Under the pieces are notes generated by a model. The model did not search any database, was not told the DNA's origin, and was given only the letters and a program-made list of their open reading frames with translations. A stretch of 64,000 nt of DNA, taken from the NCBI GenBank assembly GCA_040007095.1, contig JBDTVS010000008.1, forward strand, positions 45,250 through 109,249. The letters run 5' to 3'. Position numbers and translations under genes: made by a program. Below, piece by piece: positions 54,373-62,662 of this stretch. Position 1 is the stretch's first letter. Every line of letters begins with the position of its first letter. Origin of the DNA: JBDTVS01 sp040007095 (GTDB lineage Bacteria > Acidobacteriota > Vicinamibacteria > Vicinamibacterales > CAVVIG01).

Positions 54373-55442
54373 CAATCGATCCAGCCGCCGCCGACGACGA
54401 CGTCACCGTCGTAGAGCACCAGTGCCTGACCGGGTGTCACGGCGAGCTGCGGCTCAGAGAAGGTGACTTCGACGCGTCCGGGGCCAAGCGGCCGTGCGAC
54501 GGCCTCCGCCGCGCGGTGGCGATGCCGAATCTGCGCGGTCACGCGGATGGTGCCGGCCGGCTCGTCGACCATCCAGTTCACCTCCGACGCCGTGACGACG
54601 GTCCGCTCGAGCGACGACTTGGGGCCGATGACCACCTGGTGATCATCGGGCTTGAGCGCCAGCACGTACATCGGCGCCCCCGTGGGCGACGTGGGAAGGC
54701 CGAGGCCTTTGCGCTGGCCGACGGTGAAACCATGAATCCCGCCATGTCGCGCCAGCACGCGCCCGCGCTCGTCGACCACGTCGCCGTGATGGGCCGCTTC
54801 CGGCGTACGCTGCTTTACAAACGTGGCGTAGTCGTTGTCCGGCACGAAGCAGATTTCGTGGCTGTCGGGCTTGTCCGCAACCGAGAGGCCGTGGCGTCGC
54901 GCGAAGTCGCGAACCTGGGCTTTCGGTAGATCGCCGATCGGAAAGACGGCGCGCGACAGCTGCGCCTGTGTCAGGGAGAACAGGAAATACGACTGATCCT
55001 TGCCAGCGTCGACGCCTCGCAGGAGCAGGAATCGGCCGGTCGTTTCATCACGGGTGACGCGTGCGTAATGTCCGGTCGCGACAAAATCGGCGTCGAAGCC
55101 TCTGGCGCGGTCGACAAGGGTTGCGAATTTCAAGTCGCTGTTGCAGTGGGCGCAGGGCAGTGGGGTGCGGCCCGCCGCGTACTCGCGCACGAAGTTCGAC
55201 ACGACCTGTGCGTCGAACTGCCGCTCGAGATTCAGGATGTAGTGCGGGATGTTGATGGCGGCCGCCACCCGCCGCGCGTCGTGGAGGTCGTCGAGGGTAC
55301 AGCAGCTCCCGAACGTCCGCTCGCCGCCGGTCTGATCGTAGAGCTGCATCGACAGACCGATCACGTCGTGGCCCTGCTCGACCAACACGGCGGCGGCCAC
55401 CGACGAATCGACCCCGCCCGACATCGCGACCGCTATGCGCAT
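54372..55442 (-). CDS. mnmA: tRNA-specific 2-thiouridylase
   Basis: A 356-residue enzyme that thiolates U34 of Lys, Glu and Gln tRNAs. IAVAMSGGVDSSVAAAVLVE is the PP-loop, TPLPCAHCNSDLKFATL has the first catalytic Cys, DFVATGHYARVTRD, and DSHEICFVPDNDYATFV has the second catalytic Cys. KGLGLPTSPTGAPMYVLA continues. ATG 55442 is preferred to the slightly upstream start. It lies 230 bp downstream of a cysteine desulfurase on the same strand, which supplies the sulfur. Confidence 0.94.
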   Translation of the reverse strand: MRIAVAMSGGVDSSVAAAVLVEQGHDVIGLSMQLYDQTGGERTFGSCCTLDDLHDARRVAAAINIPHYILNLERQFDAQVVSNFVREYAAGRTPLPCAHCNSDLKFATLVDRARGFDADFVATGHYARVTRDETTGRFLLLRGVDAGKDQSYFLFSLTQAQLSRAVFPIGDLPKAQVRDFARRHGLSVADKPDSHEICFVPDNDYATFVKQRTPEAAHHGDVVDERGRVLARHGGIHGFTVGQRKGLGLPTSPTGAPMYVLALKPDDHQVVIGPKSSLERTVVTASEVNWMVDEPAGTIRVTAQIRHRHRAAEAVARPLGPGRVEVTFSEPQLAVTPGQALVLYDGDVVVGGGWID

Positions 55443-55568
55443 AACCAATCTGGAGCCACTGCGGACCCACTACGGCACAAGGGATGGCAAGAACACCACA
55501 ACACCAGGAGACGCCATCACACCTTGTTCATCGTCGGACTTGTGGAGTGTATTCGTCATTTCCAGGGC

Positions 55569-55651
55569 GCAACCACCAAAGCACGAAGTCACGAAGGCAC
55601 AAAAACATGGATTCTTTTTTGTGTTTTCGTGTTTCGTGGTTGCATTTGGAG
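55569..55651. repeat. Dispersed intergenic repeat, copy 2 (hairpin)
   Basis: GCAACCACCAAAGCACGAAG begins a left arm that pairs roughly with TTTCGTGTTTCGTGGTTGC at 55625-55643. The right arm (55609-55651) matches the arginase-side copy at 38614-38656. It sits between mnmA and the desulfurase gene. Confidence 0.7.
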
Positions 55652-55675
55652 TTTACCCGCCCGCAGAAGAGGCCA

Positions 55676-56893
55676 CTATTTTTCCTTGTGGCTGGCTGAG
55701 AACGCTGACTCTTGAGATGCTGCACTTTTCTGCGCCCTCGGAGTCCCCGTCAGGTTCCGTAGCTTCTCGACAAGTCCAGGCACGACGGCGATGAGGCGAT
55801 CGACCTCCTGCTCGGTCGAAAACAGACCGAGGCTGAACCGTAGTGAATTCTGCGTGCGGTGCGAGGAGAATCCCATCGCGCGCAGGACATGAGACGGCTC
55901 GAGCGTGCCCGACGAGCAGGCGGATCCGGTGGACACGGCGATGCCTTCCAAATCGAGCGCGATGAGCAGACTCTCGGCTTCGACGCGGTCGAAGCTGATG
56001 TTCGACGTATTCGGCACCCGGTGGTCTCTCGCGCCGTTGATCGCCGCGCCGGGTACGGCGCGGACGATGCCGTCCTCCAGCAGGTCGCGCAGTGCGCGTA
56101 ATCGGGCGCTCTCGATCTCGAGCTTGCGCGCCGCCAGCCGTGCGGCGACCCCCATCCCGGCAAGCGCCGGAACGTTCTCGGTGCCCGCGCGCCGGCTGCG
56201 CTCGTGCTTCCCGCCGGTCATTATCGGCTGCAGTCGTGTGCCGCGCTTGATCCACAACGCCGCCGCACCCTTGGGTCCGTTGAACTTGTGCGCAGACAGC
56301 GAGAGCAGGTCGACGCCGAGCGCCCGCACGTCAACGGGAATCTTTCCGACCGATTGCACGGCATCGGTGTGCATGACCGCGCCGTGCTGGTGGGCGATTG
56401 CCGAGAGCTCGGCAATCGGCTGAATCGTACCGATCTCGTTGTTGGCGTGCATGATCGACACCAGCGCGGTGTCCTTTGTGACCAGCTCGCGCAGCCGTTC
56501 GGGATCGACGACGCCGGTGTGGTCGACCGGGACCAGCGAGGTTCGCCAGCCGCGTCTCGCCAGCGCCTTGAGAGTGTTGAGAACGGCCTCATGCTCGATC
56601 GCGCTGGCAATCAGATGTCGCCGTCCAGTCGGCTCGAGCGCTTCGGCCGCCCCCCTGATCGCGAAGTTGTCGGACTCGGTGCCGCCGCTCGTGTAGACGA
56701 CTTCCGACGGGTCGCCGTGAATCAGCGCCGCCACCGCCGAGCGCGCGTCGTCCAACGCCGCCTTCGCGCGTTGCCCGAAATGATGCACGCTCGATGCGTT
56801 CCCGAACTGACTGCGGGTCGCCTCGACGACGGCTTCAATCACTTCAGGGGCGAGCGGCGTCGTGGCGTTGTAGTCGAAATAAATGCGTTGCAT
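55676..56893 (-). CDS. iscS: Cysteine desulfurase
   Basis: A 405-residue pyridoxal-phosphate enzyme. QRIYFDYNATTPLAPEVIEA at the start, FGNASSVHHFGQRAKAALDD, SAHKFNGPKGAAALWIKRG with the PLP Lys, TGSACSSGTLEPSHVL with the mobile Cys, and TQNSLRFSLGLFSTEQEVD. NifS/IscS class I. Releases sulfur from cysteine for Fe-S clusters and tRNA thiolation. Start at ATG 56893 (MQRIYF) gives the family start. A C-terminal tail of about 25 residues is lineage-type. Paired with mnmA. Confidence 0.93.
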   Translation of the reverse strand: MQRIYFDYNATTPLAPEVIEAVVEATRSQFGNASSVHHFGQRAKAALDDARSAVAALIHGDPSEVVYTSGGTESDNFAIRGAAEALEPTGRRHLIASAIEHEAVLNTLKALARRGWRTSLVPVDHTGVVDPERLRELVTKDTALVSIMHANNEIGTIQPIAELSAIAHQHGAVMHTDAVQSVGKIPVDVRALGVDLLSLSAHKFNGPKGAAALWIKRGTRLQPIMTGGKHERSRRAGTENVPALAGMGVAARLAARKLEIESARLRALRDLLEDGIVRAVPGAAINGARDHRVPNTSNISFDRVEAESLLIALDLEGIAVSTGSACSSGTLEPSHVLRAMGFSSHRTQNSLRFSLGLFSTEQEVDRLIAVVPGLVEKLRNLTGTPRAQKSAASQESAFSASHKEK

Positions 56894-57097
56894 GGTGGCG
56901 ACTGAGAGCCCCTCGCTCGACACCGGGAGGGACGGGTTATTCAGCATTCTAGCACTCATCGAATCTGACGCTAACCCTCGGAAACAAAAGGACTAGACAA
57001 GGATCAGGTGGTTTCATATACTGACTTGATTTTTTTGGTCCCGGCCCAGCACGGCAGATACCCTGGCGCCCTGCGACTCGGACAGGCGGAGGTTGAC

Positions 57098-57667
57098 ATG
57101 TGGAAACGCGATGAAGCGGTCCGACCGGTGAGTGGACAACCGGTGGCGCCGCCACCGCAGACGCCCGCCCCAATCGGAGCGTCCAGCAATCACCCTGGTA
57201 CAAATCAGAAGGTGGAGAACGATATCGTGAACATTGGAAAGTCTGTCGTCATCAAAGGCGAGCTGAACGGGAGCGAAGACCTGACGATTGAAGGCCAGGT
57301 CGAGGGCACCATTCAGCTGCGCGACCATGTGTTGACCATCGGCCCCAACGGACGCATCAAGGCTCAGGTCTTCGCGAAGTCCGTCATCGTCCTCGGCCAG
57401 GTGGCCGGTAACGTGACGGCCAGCGAAAAGGTCGATATCCGGGACAACGGATCGGTCGATGGCGACATCGTGTCGCCGCGCGTCGCGATCGCGGAAGGCG
57501 CGCATTTCCGCGGCAGCGTCGACATGCAACGGAAGGGCGCGCCGGCCCAGCCGCAGAAACCGGCGGGGACGTCCGCGACCGCCTCGGTCGCGCCAGGCAA
57601 CGCGGCCGCCACTCAAACCCCCGCGGCGCAGCCCTCCACGCCTGCCGCCCACCGGGCGGGCGCCTGA
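57098..57667 (+). CDS. Bactofilin
   Basis: A 189-residue protein. After a short proline-rich N-terminus, NIGKSVVIKGELNGSEDLTI, EGQVEGTIQLRDHVLTIGPN, GRIKAQVFAKSVIVLGQVAG, NVTASEKVDIRDNGSVDGDI form the right-handed beta-helix of bactofilins (DUF583), with a disordered Pro/Ala tail. Polymerises into cytoskeletal filaments that act in cell shape or polarity. ATG 57098 has a GGAGG ribosome-binding site; the frame is open upstream to 57008. Confidence 0.9.
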   Translation: MWKRDEAVRPVSGQPVAPPPQTPAPIGASSNHPGTNQKVENDIVNIGKSVVIKGELNGSEDLTIEGQVEGTIQLRDHVLTIGPNGRIKAQVFAKSVIVLGQVAGNVTASEKVDIRDNGSVDGDIVSPRVAIAEGAHFRGSVDMQRKGAPAQPQKPAGTSATASVAPGNAAATQTPAAQPSTPAAHRAGA

Positions 57668-57693
57668 CGCGTTCGGCCCATTTGACACTGGCT

Positions 57694-58347
57694 ATGGGCC
57701 TGTTAGATCGACTTGTCGCGCGCAAAGCAGAATCCGGGTCGCCCGTCGTCGGGGCGTCGGCGGGCGGCGAGCCTGTCTTTTCGACCAAGGCGCTTCGCAA
57801 GTTTCTGGCGGTTCTCACGGCGCGCGAGTCGCCGGTCCTGCTCGATCTGGGGGCGGTCGTTGGCAGCAACGTCAGCTTTTTCGGCGAGCAGTTGGGCTGC
57901 AAGATCTTCGTGGAGAATCTCTACGCGGATCTCGAGCGCCACACCCGCGACCAGACGCTGGACGCCTTTCCCGAGTTCCTCAAGACGCGCTTTGCCGTGG
58001 AGAGCGCGGCCGTCGACGGCATTCTCTGTTGGGATATCGTCGACTATCTCGATCGCCGCTCGGCGCTCGCGCTCACCGAACAGTTGGTGCGGATGCTTCG
58101 GCCGGAAGGCGCGCTGCTCGGCTTCTTTGGGACGGCGCCCGCGCGCGACACCTTCTACACGAAGTACGTGGTCGTGGACGAGGTCAACCTGAAGCACCGC
58201 GCCTATCCGGCCGCGTGCAGGCGCCAGTCGATTCTCCTCAACCGCGATATCATCCGATTGTTTTCGTCGTTGCGTGTGACGGAGTCGTTTCTTCTGCAGA
58301 ACAATCTGCGGGAAATTCTGTTCAGAAAGCCCGCCTGGGGCGGTTAG
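57694..58347 (+). CDS. SAM methyltransferase-like protein
   Basis: A 217-residue protein from ATG 57694. SPVLLDLGAVVGSNVSFFG has the hydrophobic-acidic loop of a class I methyltransferase but a degenerate Gly motif. VDGILCWDIVDYLDRRSALA and RMLRPEGALLGFFGTAPARD follow the fold. It may be an inactive or divergent member. It follows the bactofilin gene by 26 bp, so co-transcription is likely; a role in cell-envelope or polarity functions is possible only by context. Confidence 0.65.
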   Translation: MGLLDRLVARKAESGSPVVGASAGGEPVFSTKALRKFLAVLTARESPVLLDLGAVVGSNVSFFGEQLGCKIFVENLYADLERHTRDQTLDAFPEFLKTRFAVESAAVDGILCWDIVDYLDRRSALALTEQLVRMLRPEGALLGFFGTAPARDTFYTKYVVVDEVNLKHRAYPAACRRQSILLNRDIIRLFSSLRVTESFLLQNNLREILFRKPAWGG

Positions 58348-58424
58348 CGTGCGGAAGGCCTCCGACGAGCCGGCGGGTGGGCCGGTGCACATCGGCGGTC
58401 GCGCGTGATAGCATCTGCCGCCGC

Positions 58425-59642
58425 ATGATCGACTTCGACCTGACCGACGAGCAGCGCCTGCTGGAGCAATCGGTTCGCGAATGGGCCGCGCGGGACGTCG
58501 CCCCCCATATTCATGATCTCGATCGGCAGCACCGCTTTGACCCGTCATTCTTCCCGGGGATGGCGGCGCTCGGTCTCCTGGGCATCTCGGTGCCCGAGGC
58601 GTACGGCGGCAGCGGCATGGACTACATCGCCCTCGGTCTGGCGAGCGAAGAACTGGAGTACGTGGATACGTCTCTCCGGGTCGTCATGTCGGTCCACGTG
58701 GGGCTCAACTGTCTGACGCTCCTCGCCTGGGGCACCGAGGAGCAGAAGCAGCGCTACCTGGTGCCGCAGGCGCAAGGCCAGCGAATCGCCGGCTACGGCC
58801 TCACCGAGCCCGACGCCGGCAGCGACGCGCGCGCGATTCGCAGCACCGCGGTCAAGACCGGCGATCGGTACATCCTCAACGGCGAGAAAACCTGGATTTC
58901 GCTCGCCGACCTCGCCGACAATTTTCTCGTCTTCGCCTGGACCGATCCGCAGAAGAAGAAGGACCGCGACCCCTCCGGGATCAGCGCGTTCGTCGTCGAG
59001 CGGGGGTTCAAGGGATTCTCCAGCGCACCGCTGAAAGAGAAATGGGGCATTCTCGCGGGCAACACCGGTTCGTTCAAGATGGAAGACGTGGAGGTGCCGG
59101 AAGAGAACCTGGTGGGGAAGCCCGGCGAGGGGTTCAAGATCGCGATGTTCGCCCTGGACCAGGGACGCTTCACCGTCGCCGCCGGCGCCACCGGACTGAT
59201 TCGGGCCTGCCGCGACGCCAGCGTGGCGTATGCGAAGGAGCGGCGTACGTTCGGCGTCGAGATCGGAGAGCACCAACTCGTGAAGGAGATGCTGGCGCAG
59301 ATGGAGTCGGATTATCAAACCTCCCGGCTCCTGTGGCTGCGGGCCGGGTGGTTGAAGAATCACGGCCGGCGCAACACCAGGGAAACCGGCTTGGCGAAAT
59401 GGTTCGCGACCGTGGCGTCGGAGCGCGCGGCAGGCGATGCCGTCCAGGTCCACGGCGCCAACGGCTATTCGGACGAGTATCCCGTCGGTCGGTACTATCG
59501 CAACTGCAAGGGCGCCGTCATCTACGAGGGCACCCGTGAGATTCACAAGGTGATGCAGGCCGATTACCTGCTCGGCTATCGCGTCGATCGACCGTCGCGG
59601 TGCGAGCTTCCCCCGCATCGAGACGGCGAAACGTCAACTTAA
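58425..59642 (+). CDS. Acyl-CoA dehydrogenase
   Basis: A 405-residue enzyme. It begins IDFDLTDEQRLLEQSVREWA, with YGLTEPDAGSDARAI and GEKTWISLADLADNFLVFAW (FAD/substrate region), EKWGILAGNTGSFKMEDVEV, and near the end IYEGTREIHKVMQADYLLGY with the EGT element. The catalytic base Glu cannot be placed with certainty. Oxidises acyl-CoA to enoyl-CoA in fatty-acid or branched-chain degradation; the sequence gives no substrate specificity. Followed by glpX after 10 bp. Confidence 0.92.
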   Translation: MIDFDLTDEQRLLEQSVREWAARDVAPHIHDLDRQHRFDPSFFPGMAALGLLGISVPEAYGGSGMDYIALGLASEELEYVDTSLRVVMSVHVGLNCLTLLAWGTEEQKQRYLVPQAQGQRIAGYGLTEPDAGSDARAIRSTAVKTGDRYILNGEKTWISLADLADNFLVFAWTDPQKKKDRDPSGISAFVVERGFKGFSSAPLKEKWGILAGNTGSFKMEDVEVPEENLVGKPGEGFKIAMFALDQGRFTVAAGATGLIRACRDASVAYAKERRTFGVEIGEHQLVKEMLAQMESDYQTSRLLWLRAGWLKNHGRRNTRETGLAKWFATVASERAAGDAVQVHGANGYSDEYPVGRYYRNCKGAVIYEGTREIHKVMQADYLLGYRVDRPSRCELPPHRDGETST

Positions 59643-59652
59643 AAGGACTGAG

Positions 59653-60654
59653 ATGGATTCTGACCTCTCTCTCGAATTCCTGCGCGTCGTCGAGCAAGCG
59701 GCGATCGCGTGCGCGCACACGATGGGCCAGGGCGATCGCCACAACTCGGATCATGTGGCGGTCGAGGCAATGCGGCAGGTCATGGACACCGTCCCGATCG
59801 ACGGCACCATCGTCATCGGCGAAGGCGAGCGCGACGAGGCGCCGATGCTGTACATCGGCGAGAAGGTCGGGATCCCGCACTCGAAGGGCGGCGCCGGCCC
59901 ATCCCCAGACTCGTACGACGCGGTGGACATCGCCGTGGACCCGCTCGAAGGCACCAATCTGTGCGCGATGGGCGCGAACAACGCGATTGCCGTGCTCGCC
60001 GCGTCGGAGAAGGGCGGCCTGCTGCATGCCCCCGATATCTACATGGAAAAGCTCGTCGTCGGTCCCTCGTCGAAGGACGTCGTCAGCCTCGACGCGTCGG
60101 TGAAGGACAATCTCGAGGCGATCGCCAACGTCCTGGGGCGCAAAGTTCAGGATCTGGTCGTCGTCGTGTTGGACCGCGAGCGGCACAAACATCTGATCGC
60201 CGACATCCGCGCCACCGGCGCGCGCATTCGTCTGATCGGCGACGGCGACCTGTCGGCCGGTATTGCTGCGGCGGTCATCGGTTCGGGAGTGCACGCGGTC
60301 ATGGGCACCGGCGGAGCCCCGGAGGGCGTGCTGTGCGCCGCGGCGATGCGATGCCTCGACGGCGAGATCTTCGCTCGGCTGGTCGTGACCAAGCCCGAGC
60401 ACGAGGCGCGCTGCAAGCAGATGGGCATCACCGACGTCTCGCGGATCTACCGCTCAGCCGACCTGGCGCCCGGGAAGGAAATCATCTTCGCCGCCACCGG
60501 CGTGACCGACGGGACGTTGATGAAGGGCGTGCGGTTTTTCGGAGACGGCACGCGCACCAGTTCGGTGATCATGCAGAACACGCCGCATCGCATCCGGTTC
60601 ATCGACAGCATTCACGTCGCGACGCACGGGAGCGTGATGAAGATCCGCTTCTAG
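59653..60654 (+). CDS. glpX: Class II fructose-1,6-bisphosphatase
   Basis: A 333-residue enzyme for gluconeogenesis. RVVEQAAIACAHTMGQGDRH is at the start, IDGTIVIGEGERDEAPMLY and YDAVDIAVDPLEGTNLCAMG (metal-binding D-P-x-E-G-T) are diagnostic, and VHAVMGTGGAPEGVLCAAAM continues. The end HRIRFIDSIHVATHGSVM is common in the family. Ribosome-binding site AAAGGA is about 6 bp upstream. GlpX enzymes are lithium-resistant and manganese-dependent. Confidence 0.95.
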   Translation: MDSDLSLEFLRVVEQAAIACAHTMGQGDRHNSDHVAVEAMRQVMDTVPIDGTIVIGEGERDEAPMLYIGEKVGIPHSKGGAGPSPDSYDAVDIAVDPLEGTNLCAMGANNAIAVLAASEKGGLLHAPDIYMEKLVVGPSSKDVVSLDASVKDNLEAIANVLGRKVQDLVVVVLDRERHKHLIADIRATGARIRLIGDGDLSAGIAAAVIGSGVHAVMGTGGAPEGVLCAAAMRCLDGEIFARLVVTKPEHEARCKQMGITDVSRIYRSADLAPGKEIIFAATGVTDGTLMKGVRFFGDGTRTSSVIMQNTPHRIRFIDSIHVATHGSVMKIRF

Positions 60655-60671
60655 GTGCGGGAGACGAGGGT

Positions 60672-61289
60672 TCAGAGCGGCTCTCCCGGCCCCTCCGAGC
60701 CCGCGAGCCAGGCTCGGCCCTCCGCGTAGAGTTTCTCCACCTCGGGTCCTCGCAGGCCCGGCAATCCCTGCTTCACGGTGAAACCGTTCTGGGACTGCAA
60801 GTACCCGAGGTGACGGTAGCCCTCCGGGAAGCTCGCCAGGAGCGCCTGGTCGAGGCTCAGCGCCGCCGCCGGGTCAAGCGGGTCAAGCCGGTCCTTTTCG
60901 TAAATCGGTTGCCGTCGCACGATCGCCCAGCGGTCGTCGCGCTTCTCGAAGAAGTCGAAGAAGCGTCCCACGCACACGACGTCGACGATGACGCCGTGCA
61001 GCAGCGCACGCTGCAGGATGCTCATCTTGACCTGGGAGATCGCGCGTGCGCCGGCGACGTCACAGGTAAATCCGCCGAGCGCATGCAGGATGTTGACGCC
61101 GCGATTGAAGCCCTCGCGGCTGACCTCGATGAACCGGGGCGCGGGCCCCTGGAACCAGGTCGCGGTCATCCAGCCGTCAGCGTGCCACACGGTCGCGAAC
61201 CGATCCCAGTCGCCGGCATCACGCCACAGGACCCAGTTCTCGACCACCTCGCGGATATGCAACTTGTCGTGGTCGACCACAATGTTCAC
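60672..61289 (-). CDS. SnoaL / NTF2-like protein
   Basis: A 205-residue protein. LHIREVVENWVLWRDAGDWD, RFATVWHADGWMTATWFQG, GRFFDFFEKRDDRWAIVRRQ correspond to the cone-shaped NTF2/SnoaL-like fold. The second half extends beyond the usual 130 residues with an uncharacterised helical section (GPEVEKLYAEGRAWLAGSE). Its function is unknown; such folds serve hydratase or isomerase roles. Divergent from the downstream repeat. Confidence 0.78.
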   Translation of the reverse strand: MNIVVDHDKLHIREVVENWVLWRDAGDWDRFATVWHADGWMTATWFQGPAPRFIEVSREGFNRGVNILHALGGFTCDVAGARAISQVKMSILQRALLHGVIVDVVCVGRFFDFFEKRDDRWAIVRRQPIYEKDRLDPLDPAAALSLDQALLASFPEGYRHLGYLQSQNGFTVKQGLPGLRGPEVEKLYAEGRAWLAGSEGPGEPL

Positions 61290-61356
61290 CCTTCAGTTCG
61301 CACAGGCTGACGTTCTCTACGGCCGCTGCGCCCTTGAATTCTGGCACCCCACAGCG

Positions 61357-61412
61357 CACAAGGAGCACGAAGGATCAGATTGCCTGCTTCGTGATCTTTG
61401 TGCTCTTTGTGG
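61357..61412. repeat. Dispersed intergenic repeat, copy 3 (hairpin)
   Basis: CACAAGGAGCACGAAGGATC (61357-61376) pairs, allowing G-U pairs and a small bulge, with TGATCTTTGTGCTCTTTGTG (61392-61411). The GCACGAAGG core is shared with copy 2. It lies between the SnoaL-like and fumarylacetoacetate hydrolase genes. Confidence 0.6.
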
Positions 61413-61448
61413 TTCATGGTCCTGGTTGCACGAGCGTGGCCATGCGGC

Positions 61449-62363
61449 TCAAATCTTCACAATCTTGTTTCGCATGACGCCGATGCCTTCGATCTCGGTT
61501 TCCATGACGTCGCCGTCCTTCATGTATTCCGGCGGAATACGGCCGAGGCCGACGCCCTCGGGCGTCCCCGACGCGATGATGTCGCCAGGTTCGAGCGTCA
61601 TCCCTCTGGAGAGATACTCCAGGCACACGGCGACCGGAAAGATCATGTCGGCGGTGGTGGCGTTCTGCCGCGAATCGCCGTTGAGCTTCAAGGAGATCCG
61701 TTTGTTCTGGGGATTGCCGAATTCGTCGGCCGTGACCACGCACGGGCCCATCGGGCAGAAACCGTCCAGGCTCTTGCCCTTGAACCATTGCAGATGGCTT
61801 TTCTGCAGGTCGCGCGCCGACACGTCGTTGATGATCGTGTAGCCGAAGACGTGGTCGAGTGCGGCCCCGCGCAGAATGTTCTTGGTGCTGACGCCGACAA
61901 TGACGCCGAGCTCCGCTTCATAGTCCACCTGATCGGTCACGGACGGATCCCACGGCACCTCATCGTAGGGTCCGGTGACAGTTGTCGGGGTCTTGGTGAA
62001 GAAGACCGGCACCTCGGGGATCTTGAGCTCTCGCTCGCGGGCCCGTGCGGCTTCCTTCGCATGGCTCAGGTAGTTCTGGCCCAGGCAGAAGATGTTCTTG
62101 ATCGGCCGCGGGATCGGCGCGTGCCATTGAATGTCCTGCACGCGGGGGCTGCTGGCATTGCCCTGTGTCAACCTGGGCTGGAGCATCGCCATCATGCGTT
62201 GCCACGCGTCCGGCCCGGCTTGAATCAGCGCCAGCAGACTGGATGGCGCCGGCCCCGGCCAGGTGTCCTTGACGGCTTCGGTGACGTCGATCATGCGATC
62301 GTTGGCGAGTGCGCCGAGGCGGGTGGTTGGATCGCCGGGAAGGGAAAATGTCGCGTATCTCAT
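61449..62363 (-). CDS. Fumarylacetoacetate hydrolase family protein
   Basis: A 304-residue protein. KNIFCLGQNYLSHAKEAARA, VDYEAELGVIVGVSTKNILR (metal-binding Glu), FGYTIINDVSARDLQKSHLQ, GSRQ-less core KRISLKLNGDSRQ, and DIIASGTPEGVGLGRIPPEY are the FAH/HpcE family blocks. It probably cleaves or isomerises aromatic-degradation intermediates such as acylpyruvates. Not assigned to a specific pathway; no aromatic genes are near. Confidence 0.9.
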   Translation of the reverse strand: MRYATFSLPGDPTTRLGALANDRMIDVTEAVKDTWPGPAPSSLLALIQAGPDAWQRMMAMLQPRLTQGNASSPRVQDIQWHAPIPRPIKNIFCLGQNYLSHAKEAARARERELKIPEVPVFFTKTPTTVTGPYDEVPWDPSVTDQVDYEAELGVIVGVSTKNILRGAALDHVFGYTIINDVSARDLQKSHLQWFKGKSLDGFCPMGPCVVTADEFGNPQNKRISLKLNGDSRQNATTADMIFPVAVCLEYLSRGMTLEPGDIIASGTPEGVGLGRIPPEYMKDGDVMETEIEGIGVMRNKIVKI

Positions 62364-62574
62364 CAGTTCGTTCCTCGCAGGGCGGAATCGATTGGCGCCG
62401 CTGAATCAGGCGTCACGATTTCTTCGTTGTCCGTTCGGTTGCAGTTTTTTGCGAGCCGTCGCAGGCGCGCGGGCCCCTGAAGATTGCTGTCTGTTCGCCA
62501 CGAAAGTCAACCGTTAGCGATCTAAAACGTTGGATCGAAGGCCTTTGCCCTGAAGTATTTGCGGCAACCGCGCG

Positions 62575-62602
62575 TTGAAAGGGTATGGTCTGCTGGTATA
62601 CT
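62575..62602 (+). promoter_or_regulatory. Candidate sigma-70 promoter for TonB receptor
   Basis: TTGAAA (62575-62580), 16-bp spacer, TATACT (62597-62602). A ribosome-binding site GAGGAG (62651-62656) follows before ATG 62663. The 299-bp region between the divergent genes has no coding sequence. Confidence 0.6.
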
Positions 62603-62662
62603 CCCGCCGTTTACCTTGGATTTTCCTCACTTTTTTCTCACGTGCTCGACGAGGAGAGAAGT

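Noticed and set aside
57459..58424. Long upstream extension of the acyl-CoA dehydrogenase frame
   Set aside because: The extension overlaps the bactofilin and methyltransferase-like genes in another frame; the dehydrogenase family start is at 58425.
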